Shown here: one piece after another, positions 1-10,824 of the stretch
How the letters are laid out: each line of letters starts with the position of its first letter
How positions within the stretch are numbered: position 1 is the stretch's first letter
DNA from: Warburgia ugandensis
Lineage: Eukaryota; Streptophyta; Magnoliopsida; Canellales; Canellaceae
Length of the DNA stretch: 64,000 nt
Assembly: GCA_035236585.1 (NCBI GenBank)
Contig: CP141132.1
Span: 25,999,445-26,063,444, forward strand
Direction: 5' to 3'
Program-made: the position numbers and the translations under genes
Notes under the pieces: model-generated
The model's database searches: none
Told to the model about the DNA's origin: nothing
What the model saw: only the letters and a program-made list of their open reading frames with translations

Positions 1-181
1 ATTTTTTTTTTTTTGTACTGTTAATTATTTTATTTCATTGTTAATTATTTTATTTTTTTTTCCATTTGTTTGCAGGTTTTCTCTTTTAAATCTCTGATTG
101 CTTGATTTGATTCCACTTTCCATTCCACTCTAAAGTCTCCAATAGTTTCCTGTATTCCTATTGATACATCAAGTCTACAAT
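1..181. other. AT-rich 5' flank of the hAT gene
   Basis: T-rich sequence with short direct repeats around TTAATTATTTTATTT. No coding signal is visible. It probably belongs to the 5' untranslated or subterminal part of the hAT element, because the transposase ATG follows at 182. Confidence 0.4.
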
Positions 182-3179
182 ATGTCATCATCAAGGGGCT
201 CCAGCAATGCTTCTTCTAGATTAATGGATCCGGGGTGGGAATATGCCGAGGCACGGGATCCAAATGATAAAAATTTGGTATGGTGCAAGCTATGTGGGAA
301 TAGATATAGTGGAGGAATTTTTAGATTAAAGCAACATTTGACAGGTGGGCATAGGAATGCCAAGAAATGCTCTCTAGTCACTCCTGAAATATCTAAAAAA
401 ATTTTAGATTATATGAATGAAACAAAGAAGAAGAAAGAGACTAGAGAGAGAATAACAAGAGAGATGGAACAGCTAGAAAATTTGTTTGGCTTGAATGATG
501 ATGAGGAGGAGGAGGATGTGCAGGAGATTGATAGCACCAGGCTTGCTGCTATTTCTATTGGGGGGGATAAGAGGCGTAAGATTCCCGCACAACAAACAAA
601 AGGGCCTATTGATTATCTCTTTGCTCCCAACCCTAAGGCCCAGAGTAAGGGTAAGGGAAAGGCACCCATGCAGCAGCAAACGACAATGAATTGAGCATAC
701 AAGAAAGAGTTTAGAACAAGAGCATGCAATTATATCACCTCTTGATTCTATGAACATAGCATTGCATTCAATGCTGCTCGTAGTCATTCATTTCAGACCA
801 TGCTAGAGGCAGTTGCGCAACATGGTCCAGGTATATATCTTATATTTTTTATAATAAATAGTTATATATTTGTTTAGCCTTTTACCTAATCTTATATTGT
901 ATAATCTTATCTGACTAAGGTTTCAATGCACCCTCGTATCACGAGTTGAGGGTGAATTTTCTTCAGAAGCAAGTAAAGGAGACAAAAGAATACATAGATC
1001 AGCGTAGAGGTGATTGGATTAGGTATGTGTTCAGTGTCCTTTTTTGCAACCTTGTAGATATTACTTTTAAGTCTTAAGGTGACACTGATACTAACAACAA
1101 GAGTGCTCCATGGTATTATTCCTTTATAGGTATGGGTGCTCCATCATGTCAGATTGGTGGACCGATGGCAAGGGTCGCACCCTTGTCAACTTTTTGGTGA
1201 ACTGTCCAACTGGGACAGTATTTTTGAAATCTATTGATGGGTCTGCACATGTCAAAAGTGCAAGCCTAATACTTGACATGTTGACGGAGGTGATTGATGA
1301 AGTTGGAGAGAACAATGTGGTCCAGGTAATAGTTGTTAAGTATTTTAAATTGCTTATAAGCATATACTGCAAGTTCATCTTATATAATTTGAACTTTTTG
1401 TATTTTAGGTCATAACTGACAATGCCTCCAACTATGTTGCTGTGGGAAGGGAGTTGATGGTGAGGAGGTCGCATTTATATTGGACCCCCTATGCAGCTCA
1501 CTGCATTGATTTGATGTTGGATGACATAGGGAAATTACCAATTGTGAAGAAAACTGTGGCAGAAGCTAAGGCGTTGACGGTTTTTATATATAGCCACACA
1601 CATGTCCTTCCTCTTATGAGGAGGTTTACAAAAAAAAGGGATTTGGTCAAGCCTGCAATGACGTGCTTTGCCACCAACTTCTTAAGCCTAGAGAGCATCC
1701 ACAATTTCAAGACAGAGCTAAGGGCAATGTTCCACTGTTCAGAGTGGATGAACAGTAAATGGCCAAAAAGGCCTGAGGGTAGAAGAGCTGAAAAGATTGT
1801 ATCACGCACTAGCTTCTGGAACCACATCCTATTCTGTTTGAAGATTATGGCTCCACTCGTAAAGGTGTTGAGGGTGGTGGATAGTGAGGAGAAGCTAGCG
1901 ATGGGATACATCTTTGAGGCTATAGTCAGGGCCAAAGCCAAGATTCAAGCCAATCTAGTAGGGGATGAGCGCCAGGCCACTCATGTTTGGGGGATTATCA
2001 GTAGTAGATGGAGTTCTCAGCTTCACCAGCCTTTGCATGTAGTGGGATATTACCTCAACCCGTCCATCTATTATGACCATGACATTGAAATTGAGCATAA
2101 TGGTGATATCAAGAATGGTCAAATGCATGCCATTAGTAGGTTATATGATGGAGATGAGGCTGACATGGTGATAGATCAGATATCTCTTTATAGACATGCT
2201 AGAGGCTTGTTTGGCAATGACTTGGCAATACGCAAAAGAAAGACCCTAGCCCCTTGTAAGTATTTTATGTTATCCTATGTTTTAAGTTTTATTTTTATTT
2301 TTTAACTTTAATTTTTTTCTAAAATGTAGGTGAGTGGTGGATTACCTTTGGGGCTGAAGTCTCACAGCTTCAAATATTCACCATTAAGGTCCTCTCCTAG
2401 ATATGCAGTGCATCTCCTTGCAAGCGCAACTGGTGTGTCTTCAAGAATGTAAGCTACTTAGATATTAAAATGTAGTACAATACTAGTAATTATTTATTAG
2501 TAATTTAGTATAGCATTCATTGTATTCTAAATTTATATTTACTTCTTTTTTTTCTTTTCTTTTTTTTCAGATCCACACTAAGAAGAGGAATAGGCTGCAC
2601 GCTAAGAAATTGAATGATCTAGTATTCGTCCAATACAATCAGCGCCTTCGTCGTCGACATGAGGATCGTTTGAAAATGCAAACGTATACAAATCCTATTT
2701 TGTTAAGAGAGGTCGACGAAAGTGATGAATGGATTGTTCCAGAAGATGCTGGAGATGATTTGGTGCATCAAGGTGATGACCTCACTTGGTTAGATGTTGA
2801 GCTTGCCAAAGGATCAAGTGAACATGATGCTCCATCTACTAGGCAATACCAAAGGCGAGGGAGGGGGCAAAGGGGGAGCCACATTTCTCAATCTCAAGCT
2901 CATGCTCATCAAGAACTAGATGAGGATATTCGAGAAGAGCAAGGCGATGAGAAGACTGGGGAGGAGGAGGATGTCAACATCTCTTAGGGAGATGATTCTG
3001 ATGATGGTCTTGATCTTCCTGATGAGGAAGAAGAGGTGCAGGAAAATAGCTATTAAGTCTTAATAGTTAACTTTCACACTTGCTTTACTTTATTTACAAA
3101 ACTATTGTTTGATTGTTTATTGTTCCTGGATTTACAGGAAGATGGCGATGATGATCATGATCATGAGACCACAGCATGA
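182..3179 (+). pseudogene. hAT (Ac-type) transposase, intron-containing, broken
   Basis: This is a decayed hAT-superfamily transposase, which would bind the ends of its element and cut and paste it. It reads as seven exons with GT-AG introns: 182-830, 920-1022, 1130-1325, 1409-2255, 2330-2448, 2571-about 3035 and 3138-3179. Exon 1 carries a BED zinc finger (C-x2-C followed by H-x4-H near 280-355) and a charged stretch. Exons 3-4 hold the DUF659/RNase H-like core, including SDWWTD and TDNASNY. Exons 5-6 hold the hATC dimerisation region (GEWWITFGAEV, then HTKKRNRL after the intron). The tail is Asp/Glu-rich. Four in-frame stops at 692, 743, 2398 and 2985 replace residues that family members keep, so no full protein is made. 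The ATG at 182 fits the usual MSSSRGS-like start. Terminal inverted repeats were not found; the 5' end may lie outside the window. Confidence 0.85.
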
Positions 3180-3486
3180 TAGCAGATTGAGGGAGTAATC
3201 CCTCCCTGGCTGCTAGTGCTACTCCCTATTATTTCATTGTTTATTGTATTTGTATGTTTCTCAAGACTTAACTTCTATGTATATAAGTGTATGATTGATT
3301 GTTTGATTTAACCTTTAGCTCCTTACTCCTTAGTCCTTAGGTTGTTAGCTTGTTATTGTATTGTTGACAAGTATTTATTCATATCTTTATATTTTTATGC
3401 TTTTTTAAATTTTTTGGATTTTTTTTACAATTTTTTAGATTTTTTTCTTTTTTTTAAATATTTTAAATTCTTATTTTTGCTCCTTG
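3180..3486. other. AT-rich 3' region of the hAT element
   Basis: About 300 bases of T-rich sequence follow the transposase stop. No open reading frame is supported. It is probably the 3' untranslated and subterminal region of the hAT element. Confidence 0.4.
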
Positions 3487-3565
3487 ATGCTTAGGCGCGT
3501 GACTAGGCGTGCCTAGTCCCTCTGGGCGCAAGGCATACCCCTTGCGCCTGGGTGCGCCTGTGACT
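3487..3565. repeat. GC-rich double hairpin, possible hAT terminus
   Basis: A short GC-rich island between two AT-rich regions. It contains a palindrome at 3501-3518 (8-base arms GACTAGGC and GCCTAGTC, 2-base spacer) and a second inverted repeat with 9-base arms at 3525-3533 and 3540-3548 (GGCGCAAGG and CCTTGCGCC). AGGCG-like words recur across it. Subterminal repeats of this kind are common near the ends of plant hAT elements, and the transposase lies just upstream, so this may be the hAT 3' end. No partner terminus was seen at the 5' side. Confidence 0.45.
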
Positions 3566-3589
3566 ACATAGATCTTAACTGGTGTTCTA

Positions 3590-4088
3590 CTCCTACTCTC
3601 CTTGCTAAAATTACATTCCACATATTCTATCTTAGTTCGGCTAATTTTAAATCTTTTAGATTCTAATGCTTCTCTCCATAACTCTAGCTTTATGTTTACA
3701 CCCTCTCGTGTCTCATCCAGTAAGACTATATCATTTGCAAATAGCATGCACCAGGGAATCTTCTCGTGCAGATGTTTTGTTAGCTCATCCAATACCAATG
3801 TGAAAAGGTATGGACTCAATGCCGATCCTTGGTGCAATTCTATAGTGACAGGAAAATCACCAGTCACGCCACTAGTGGTCTTAACATTTGTTACCGCTCC
3901 CTCATACATATCTTTAATTATGTCTATATATCCCTGAGAAACCCCTTTACTACCCAACACCCTCCATATTAACTCTCTAAGGACTCTATCATAAGCTTTC
4001 TCTAAGTCGATAAAGACCATGTGGAGGTCTTTCTTCCTCTCCTTATATTTCTCTACTAATTGTCTTAGAGGTTCAAAAGTAAAAAATA
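3590..4088 (-). pseudogene. LINE reverse transcriptase fragment
   Basis: The minus strand encodes about 165 residues of a non-LTR reverse transcriptase. Recognisable blocks in order are [22 protein letters not shown] and [15 protein letters not shown] enzymes copy their RNA at a nicked chromosomal target. The catalytic F-A-D-D box reads F-A-N-D here, so the first catalytic aspartate is lost. The endonuclease domain, the start of the enzyme and everything after the thumb region are missing; similarity stops near 3590, where the hairpin-rich segment begins, and near 4088 on the other side. This is a dead internal fragment. Confidence 0.85.
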
Positions 4089-4180
4089 TAATGAACAAGT
4101 AGTTAGGGAAAGTTAAGCTACTCATATTGATTGGGCTAGATTAGGATAATAAATGGAATGTGAACTGCAGAATGAAAAAA

Positions 4181-4288
4181 GGGCAGCCCTGGTGCACAAA
4201 GCTCCCACCTATGCGGGGTTTAGAGAAGGTGCGGACCACAAGGGCCTATAGTAGGCAGCCTTTTACCGTTGCGCCAAGGCTCCCCTTC
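4181..4288 (+). mobile_element. Au-like SINE copy 1, internally deleted
   Basis: The sequence starts GGGCAGCCCTGGTGCACAAA and ends TTGCGCCAAGGCTCCCCTTC, which match the two ends of the widespread Au-type plant SINE as I remember it. The usual middle part is missing, giving about 108 bases. The flanks form an imperfect target-site duplication: TGAACTGCAGAATGAA at 4161-4176 and TGAATTGCAGAATAAA at 4289-4304. This supports insertion as a unit by LINE-type retrotransposition. Confidence 0.75.
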
Positions 4289-4319
4289 TGAATTGCAGAA
4301 TAAACAAAAGTATATTTTT

Positions 4320-4320
4320 G

Positions 4321-4393
<73 letters not shown>

Positions 4394-4423
4394 GCATGCA
4401 TGCATGCGTGCATGTATGTATGT
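4320..4423. repeat. Compound CT / TA / TGTA-TGCA microsatellite
   Basis: A CT run is followed by a TA run and then by TGTA and TGCA tetranucleotides, between the two SINE copies. It creates spurious reading frames on both strands. Confidence 0.95.
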
Positions 4424-4489
4424 AAAAGGACAGCCCCGGTGCACATAGCTTCCTCCTATGCGGGGTCTGAGGAAGAGGCAGACAACAAG

Positions 4490-4494
<5 letters not shown>
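4424..4494 (+). mobile_element. Au-like SINE copy 2, 5' part only
   Basis: A second copy of the same SINE 5' half (GGACAGCCCCGGTGCACATA onward) begins after a TGTA/TGCA microsatellite and stops at a CT repeat. It lacks the 3' half found in copy 1. Confidence 0.7.

Positions 4495-4524
<30 letters not shown>
4493..4524. repeat. CT microsatellite
   Basis: About 15 CT units, directly joined to the broken 3' side of SINE copy 2. Confidence 0.95.
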
Positions 4525-4527
<3 letters not shown>

Positions 4528-4770
4528 ACTTTATATATATATTTTATTCATTTACATCTGTAAACATATTTAGAAATTCCATTTTGTTCAGATATGCTAG
4601 CAATGAACAATAGTTCTCATCGTCTCAGTGATTATGCTTTTCTGCAATGGAATGGTTAATTAATGAGATTTAGCACACTCTCTAAAGCACTTCTCATGTT
4701 GCTCAGCTTTCAGATCTATCATTGGTTTGCTTTGATAGATTGTAACAGAAAGAATGTAAAAGCTCTTGGT

Positions 4771-4920
4771 AGGAGGAATGACATTCAAGCATTTATGACT
4801 TTCCTCTTTCCAAATGCATCTGTCAAATCGTTCAATGTTCCATGGGAGGAATAGCATTCAAGCCTTTGTGACTTTCCTGTCTCCAACTGCATCTGTTAAA
4901 TCATTCAACATTCCACGAAT
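4771..4920. repeat. 73-bp tandem duplication
   Basis: Two adjacent diverged copies (4771-4843 and 4844-4920) both run from a GGAGGAAT block through CATTCAAGC, GACTTTCC and GCATCTGT to a TTCAA block. The first copy sits in a 63-codon open frame on the plus strand that I do not recognise. Confidence 0.8.
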
Positions 4921-5521
4921 TAAGATGAGGGTTTCCCATGGTATTATGATAATGATGAGCACCTAAGACTGACCTTCTAAGTGGGTTTCACCTTTTAGTA
5001 GTGTCTCTACTTATTAGAGTCATTGTATGGCTTGCCTTTTGCCTCTTTTTCTTTTCTTTGGGTGAATGTTGAGCATACAACCCTGAGTACCTCAAACCTG
5101 TGACCTATTAGGTACAACGGGAGACGACCTTCTTGTCCTTATAGCTAGCTTCATGTTCTTTATTATTGCAAAATTAACTTAAATTAGTCTGGAACAAATC
5201 CAATCTGGATTCGAGTTTGTGAGGATTCAGTTCCTTGGAAACAAATAGTCTATGAAATAATGCAATACCACCAAACATATATCTCTATATCCTAACATGA
5301 TCTGTCCGTTGTGCATTAATTTTCAATTGAAAGGCATGATATTGTTCTGTTCATTAGCTGTTTCCATATCTATTAATACTGAAGTTCTAGTTTCTGTTAA
5401 TTAGACTGAAAGGGGAATTCAATGATTAAATGGGGAAGAAAGTCTTCTATAGTTCTTAACATAATCGGAAATATTTGGTAATCAGGGAATTAAAGCTTTC
5501 TCCTTTCATTTTATGCTCATA
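4921..5521. other. No gene seen
   Basis: AT-rich sequence without a convincing reading frame or known repeat. It lies between the 73-bp duplication and a possible terminal exon. Confidence 0.5.
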
Positions 5522-5668
5522 GGGACTTGCATCAATAGCACCAGAAATCTCTGTCATATCCACTGAGTATTACAAACCATATGGCCAGTTTCTTTGTTCA
5601 AAAGATGACACATGGGAATCTGCTGAAGAATCTTATGTAGCCAAAACATCTCACAAGAATGCATGAGC
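5522..5668 (+). CDS. Possible terminal exon of an unknown gene
   Basis: After an acceptor-like pyrimidine stretch ending in ATAG, the plus strand stays open for 48 codons and stops with TGA. The frame begins GLASIAPEIS, passes through STEYYKPYGQF and ends with HKNA. The composition looks protein-like. I do not recognise the family and found no clear upstream exon, so this could be the last exon of a decayed host gene or simply a chance frame. It would run convergently towards the C2-domain gene on the other strand. Confidence 0.25.
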
Positions 5669-5857
5669 ACTGAAGTTAGTGAGAATCAATGGTAGTCCTT
5701 ATTTACATTGCCAATCTTTGCTCTTAATCAAACTGCAATGGAACATCATGTTCAAACATTCAAATGACTAAAGGACAAAAGAAGAGCTTAAGCAGAAAAA
5801 CAAGACATAATTGTATCTTTTCAAAAAAAGGAAAGCCTAAATGTACTGTAAGTATTT

Positions 5858-5948
5858 CCAGCAGTAGGCCTCTTCTCATCTCCACAGGGATGGGAAAATG
5901 CACTTTCTCAGTCTTAGCAGGGTTGTCGTGGATATCCTGGACAAAGAC
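5858..5948 (-). repeat. Tandem duplicate of the C2 gene's last exon
   Basis: This stretch is a diverged copy of the neighbouring 5949-6035 segment, which holds the final exon and early 3' UTR of the C2-domain gene. Both copies share the exon start, the CCAGGATATCCAC core, GTGCATTTTCC, GGAGATGAGAAGA and a GCTGGA end. In the duplicate the reading frame would give a changed tail ending in a stop soon after PGYP. It lies beyond the real stop codon, so it is probably 3' UTR. Confidence 0.8.
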
Positions 5949-6000
5949 CTCCAGCAATAGGCTTCTTCTCATCTCCAGAGGTCGGAAAATGCACTCTGTC

Positions 6001-7343
6001 TCAGTATGGCGGTGGTGGATATCCTGGATAAGGACCTACGTATAAGGTAATGTACAATCAACAGATGCAGTAAGAGAGATTAAAAAGATGTACACAGTAT
6101 CACATTGTAACTTACTTGGTGGATAAAAGGACCCTGCTTGTAGGGGAGGAGGGTATGGTTGCGGAGGGTAAGGTTGTGGTGGGTATGGCTGGGGATGATA
6201 TGCTGTCGGTTGTGGGTGAGGAGAATAAGCAGATGGTGGATAAGCAAGATTGGCTGGTGGTGGATATGAAGAATAAGGAGATGGAGCAGGATATGCTCTC
6301 GTTGAAGGATAATATGTGGCTGGTGGTGGTTGAGCGTATTGAGAAACCGGGGGTGCAGCTGGTGCTACGTAAGGTGGTCCAGATGGAGCACTACTCCGTG
6401 CCGGTTTCTGCCATTATCAACAAGTAAATGCAACTCGGCCTGTCTCAATATCATGAATTTCTACAAAAAATGGAATATTATGCTTGTATCAGTAAGATGG
6501 GGCAAAATTTGACTTACAGAAGCGCCTGCAAAATGCATTACAAGTCGGACTTCACCAGCATATCTGCAATATAAATGGTACAAAAGTAAGCAAATCACGG
6601 ATTCTTGTCTGTTAAAGTATGAATTATATTTCCTTTTTCTTTATTTATACCTTCCACTTTTACTTTGCAATGGCCATGGAGTATCATCATATCCCTGTGA
6701 AAGTACCTTCTGAAGTTGAACCCTACATCCAAGCAGAACCAAGGTTATTGAGAGATACAATGAGATGTGAAATCAAAGGGAAAAATAACCAACAAAGGGA
6801 GACTTATTATTACTTTCCACTGCCAATGAAGTCATCATAAGTGAAGGTGTTGCTGTTCCAAACTACGACATTCAACTCTCGAAGCCCTTCGATTAATGAA
6901 AATACAAACTTCTCCTGGAAGGTGGGGTTCTTACCGCCATCTACGTCACCACAAAAAAGGGACCCCAGTTCATGAATTTCAATGACAGAAGAAGAAAATT
7001 ATGACTAATGGATCAAGACGACAAAACATGAGTAATCGAGATGTGGGTTCTGGGCATTTACCTGTACATGTCCTCGTACGAACCTTGGTATGTGCATATT
7101 CAAGACAGACGTAAGGGTCTTGCCTTGAAATCCATTCAGTATCCTTCAACTTGTTACATCCAACAACTGCCAACAGAAGAAAAAAAGAAACAAACAAAAA
7201 GAGAAAAAACCAGTATGTCATGGAGATTTAGATGCTTGATCTTCGTCCTATGCTCACGAAGATGAATGATTATCGGTATTTCAGTGAAGATCTTTACCTG
7301 TAACTTCTAGCAGTTGGCCTTGAATTCCAGTAGGTGCAGACAT
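6001..7343 (-). CDS. C2-domain protein with Pro/Tyr-rich tail, seven exons
   Basis: This is an apparently intact host gene of 240 codons. Exons in transcription order are 7298-7343, 7062-7166, 6814-6940, 6651-6722, 6518-6563, 6116-6407 and 6001-6035; every intron is GT-AG and every join keeps frame. The ATG at 7343 opens MSAPTGIQGQLLEVTVVGCN. Residues 8-132 form one C2 domain, a membrane-lipid-binding fold: blocks are KLKDTEW, RQDPYVCLEYA, GGKNPTFQEKF, TYDDFIGSG and YAGEVRLVMHF. Loop 3 reads WNSN where strong calcium binders have aspartates, so calcium binding may be weak (inference). Residues 133-240 are a disordered tail rich in Pro, Tyr and Ala with QPYPPQPYPP repeats, ending PGYPPPPY. The make-up resembles plant elicitor-responsive and SRC2-like C2 proteins, which act at membranes. 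No signal peptide or membrane segment is visible. Confidence 0.88.
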
Positions 7344-7442
7344 GGATTTGGTTTCGAATGACAAAGGGGGATATTGGGAAAGTAGATGCGTTTCCCCAAC
7401 TTCAGTGAAAAAGGGGGGACAGAGGAAAAGGCTGGTGTTCGT

Positions 7443-7448
7443 CACGTG
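7443..7448 (-). promoter_or_regulatory. G-box (CACGTG) upstream of the C2 gene
   Basis: A palindromic CACGTG lies 100 bases before the ATG of the C2-domain gene. G-boxes bind bZIP and bHLH factors and are common in stress- or light-responsive plant promoters. I see no clear TATA box, and the site could fall in the 5' UTR, so its role is inferred. Confidence 0.35.
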
Positions 7449-7639
7449 GAGGGTTTGAATCGTCAGCACGCGTTGAGTGATTGACAAGAACTGTTGTGAG
7501 TCGGATTCGTTGCCCGGGTCAACCAATCATCACCTCTTGGTTGTTTGAATTTTTTATTGGGAAGCCGCTAAACCATATCGCCCACCCTTTGGCATGAAGG
7601 GGCCCGCATGTTTGGGTGATCAGACGCGTGCCTTTAACC

Positions 7640-7790
7640 ACCGTTCTTTTGATTACAAGATATACAAAACTCGAGCAATCAAATGAGCGTGTTGGATCAT
7701 CGAAAGGTAGGCCACTTTACGCAAAAGTGTCAGCGCTTTGAGTTGGTGCTGTGGTTTAGTATTTCTCATTTTTGATCTGGCATCTGTTCT
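7640..7790. repeat. Dispersed repeat, copy 1
   Basis: Shares GAGCAATCAAATGA, a GTTGGA block, CACTTT and TGGTTTAG-AT-TCTC with 9215-9345 in the same order. The two copies are diverged and lie about 1.55 kb apart in the same orientation. The family was not recognised. Confidence 0.6.
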
Positions 7791-7964
7791 GAAATGAATT
7801 GTTTATACGCTCCTTCTAAACTATACGTCGACCCTTTATTTGGTGATCGAAGCCGTTGGTTTTCTAAACTTGACCTCTCATCCAATGCCTTTTAATTTCT
7901 AATTTCCAACCTAGGAATTGCATTGAATTTTTTTTTTCAAGCATCAGATTCACCACTAGACAAT

Positions 7965-7992
7965 GTATTATTATTATTATTATTATTATTAT
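7965..7992. repeat. ATT microsatellite
   Basis: About nine ATT units. Confidence 0.95.
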
Positions 7993-8186
7993 GAGTCCTA
8001 GTGGGAATCTATGCTCAAAAAGTGAGTGGAGAAGTTTACACCCTTTTTTCATGCTCTTGAAACTTTTTTTCTATAAATATGAGCTATTCATTATGTTTGA
8101 GATGAATTAGATAGGCTAGATATTATATTCATGGCCAATGGGTGCTGTTAGCTGATGTTTCTTTTTTATACAAAAATTATGACTAT

Positions 8187-8189
8187 ATC

Positions 8190-8238
<49 letters not shown>
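8187..8238. repeat. ATT microsatellite
   Basis: About seventeen ATT units, the longest trinucleotide run in the window. Confidence 0.95.
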
Positions 8239-8239
8239 T

Positions 8240-10824
8240 TAAATACTCAAAACAAGCGGTTAGGGTTATCCAAATGCATTGATTTCTTTGTTGGTAGTAA
8301 CATTTTAGTATGGAGAACATGAATAACCTTTTATTTGTTACAAGTGAAGAATTACGAAGCATATCACCCACACACTCTGGCCTCTAATCCCCAGCTAAAG
8401 TAAAACGCATAACTTAAACATAGATTTCTTCCCAGGCTCTCAAGTTTGGACTCTTACTAGGATTCTTTTATATATGTGCATCTTCACTTGATTGGTTGTC
8501 ACACACACAGGGGCTTGGGACTTGGGCTTCTTCACAAGCTTGTTAGCTTGATGGTTGGGCCATTTGTAGTTCTGTGGTTTGCTTCAAATTAACTCGTTAT
8601 GCCTTGCTTTTGGCATCACGATGAAGTTGGAGTTCACAAGCCCGCCCTACATTTCATTCATTAGCCTCTTACTAAATAGCGCAATCAGTGGCTTTAACTC
8701 TAGGTGGGTATAAATGTCTGAAGATCAAGTATTCATTCAGTTGTCCTTGGCTTAGATAGTCTGTGTTCTGAAATTCATCCATTGGATGATCTTAACCATT
8801 CTAGCTTTTAGTTATAAATAGGTGGTGAAATTTTTAACCATTCATTTTCAACCCACAAAAGCTGCAGCTAGTATCCTTAATGGATGGGAATTTCAGAGCA
8901 CTAAGTATCTAAGTCAAAAGATGACATTGTAAACGATTCAGATCTTCAAAAATTTATGTTTATCTAAAGTTAACGCATCCATGGCATTAGTAAGGGATAA
9001 TGAGTCCAAAGTAAGAGGCAAACATATCATTAAAAGTACTTTCACTTTTGCAAGGAGGGCCCCACCTTTGTATGATTTGATCCGTTTATCTAATTTCTCT
9101 TTGGATATCTACGTTTTTATAGATAATTAGAAGCTTTGTATAAACAACTCTCTTTTTTCAACCACCAGAAGTAGGAATTTTTGGATGTCAGGTTATCAAA
9201 TTATGATCTTTTTGTTTACAAGAAATCCAAAGATGGAGCAATCAAATGAACAAGTTGGACTAACAAATGGTGGGCTCCTTCATGCAAAAATAGAGCCACT
9301 TTGGTTTAGCATTCCTCTCATAGGTTTAGCATTCCTCTCATACCATTACCTAATAATAGTCAATTGCAAGGGATGATGCCAACTTGTAAAATTTTATTTC
9401 TTTGTGAATTGTTATTAAAGAAAAACACTTTGAGTTACAACACATATGCTATTACATCTGAGCCAATTGACTTTAGTTATGGAACAATGCTCTCTATTCT
9501 ATGGTAGCTTGTTTGTCTTTATTTTAAACTTTTCTAGCATTAGAGGTTGCCATAATTCCCAAAAAAAGGAAGACCAATTAGCAAATTATTTAACATGTTT
9601 CTCCAATCATACTATTGATTACTAATATTTGAAAAAGGAAAACTAACTGTTTAGTATTGTGAACAAGAAGTTGGGGACATGTGACTAGGTAAATGTTGTA
9701 GATGGGATATGATCAGCAAGGCTATTAAGCTAGGGACCCCAATGGTAGATCATCCATTCATTCAACAAGTGGTTGTTCGTCCTCCATCATTAAATGGTTT
9801 ATATTTATATCCTTGTTTCGCTGCCACAAGAAAGGATCATGAAACATCCACAAACATAGATACCCTTGTTTCGCTGCAATAATGCCCTCTTGTCACCAAG
9901 AAAATATCAAGAAAACACTATGTCACCCCTTAGGTTGCCCACTGAAAGTCGAAAAATCGTTAGTATAGAAGGTTTACTAGCTCCAAAACTCGTTTTCGTC
10001 ATAATGAAGCACTCTCACCGCTAATGAAGTGCCAAGAAAACACTTCAACTCACATGCCAAGATCCAAAAATTGTTGGTATGGCCAATCTGTTCACCCCAA
10101 ATTTGCAACGAAATTGTAGCTCCACCCTTGAATGATTAGATGTCGCAACAACAATAGACATTCATCTACTCAAAGGGCTTGGGGAAGCCACGTACACCTT
10201 CTCCAGAAGATGCATGTGGTAGTACATGGAAAACTTGCACTTTGAGCCCACAAAAAGGTGACCCCTAAAGTGGCTTATAAGAAGCTAGCTACAAAGAATG
10301 ATGTCACTCCCATAACATTACTAAAGGGCATTAGAGAAAAGATTGTGTGGGAATGGCTAATAGCTCTAGGGACACCTGTCTGTCTCTTGCTTGGAGAGCA
10401 AGGTGTTTCCATGCCACCCAAGCATGCCTACTCATCACATTTTCCACATGAATAGGCGTGACTTTCTTCAAGAGGGCAATAAATTTTTTAATGTGAAACC
10501 CTTGAGAAAAATAGTAGAAACCTTGCTTTTTGTCCTAAAGATGCTGAAGAATAAGTTCCAGATTCTTAAGTGAGAGATGAGGCCCTTTCTTTGTTCTCAC
10601 AAATCAGACACAATGGAACAATTCCATAATGCTATGGCATCATTAGAAAGATAAACTTGTCATGATAGTACCTAAACCCCTTGTAAAATCATCTCTTTTT
10701 GCTTCTGCTTGCTAAACTCTATGTAAGTGAGCACCCACTCCACTCCGTACTATATTGGTAAGTGATTGCATTTTTGTAAGTCATAAGTTACCAGTTGACC
10801 AATAGATTCTTTCTAAAGCCATTT
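8240..10824. other. Intergenic, no gene seen
   Basis: Apart from the repeat at 9215-9345, no reading frame here has recognisable protein similarity. Frames of about 60 codons near 9185 and 10258-10573 look like chance. Confidence 0.5.
9215..9345. repeat. Dispersed repeat, copy 2, with 20-bp tandem repeat
   Basis: Second copy of the repeat at 7640-7790. It also holds a perfect 20-base tandem duplication (GGTTTAGCATTCCTCTCATA, twice) near 9303-9342. Confidence 0.65.

Noticed and set aside
6116-6427. Plus-strand 103-codon frame rich in Val, Met and Glu
   Set aside because: Antisense shadow of the Pro/Tyr-rich exon of the C2 gene.
10258-10573. Two short overlapping plus-strand frames
   Set aside because: No recognisable family, no splice context, and typical of chance frames.
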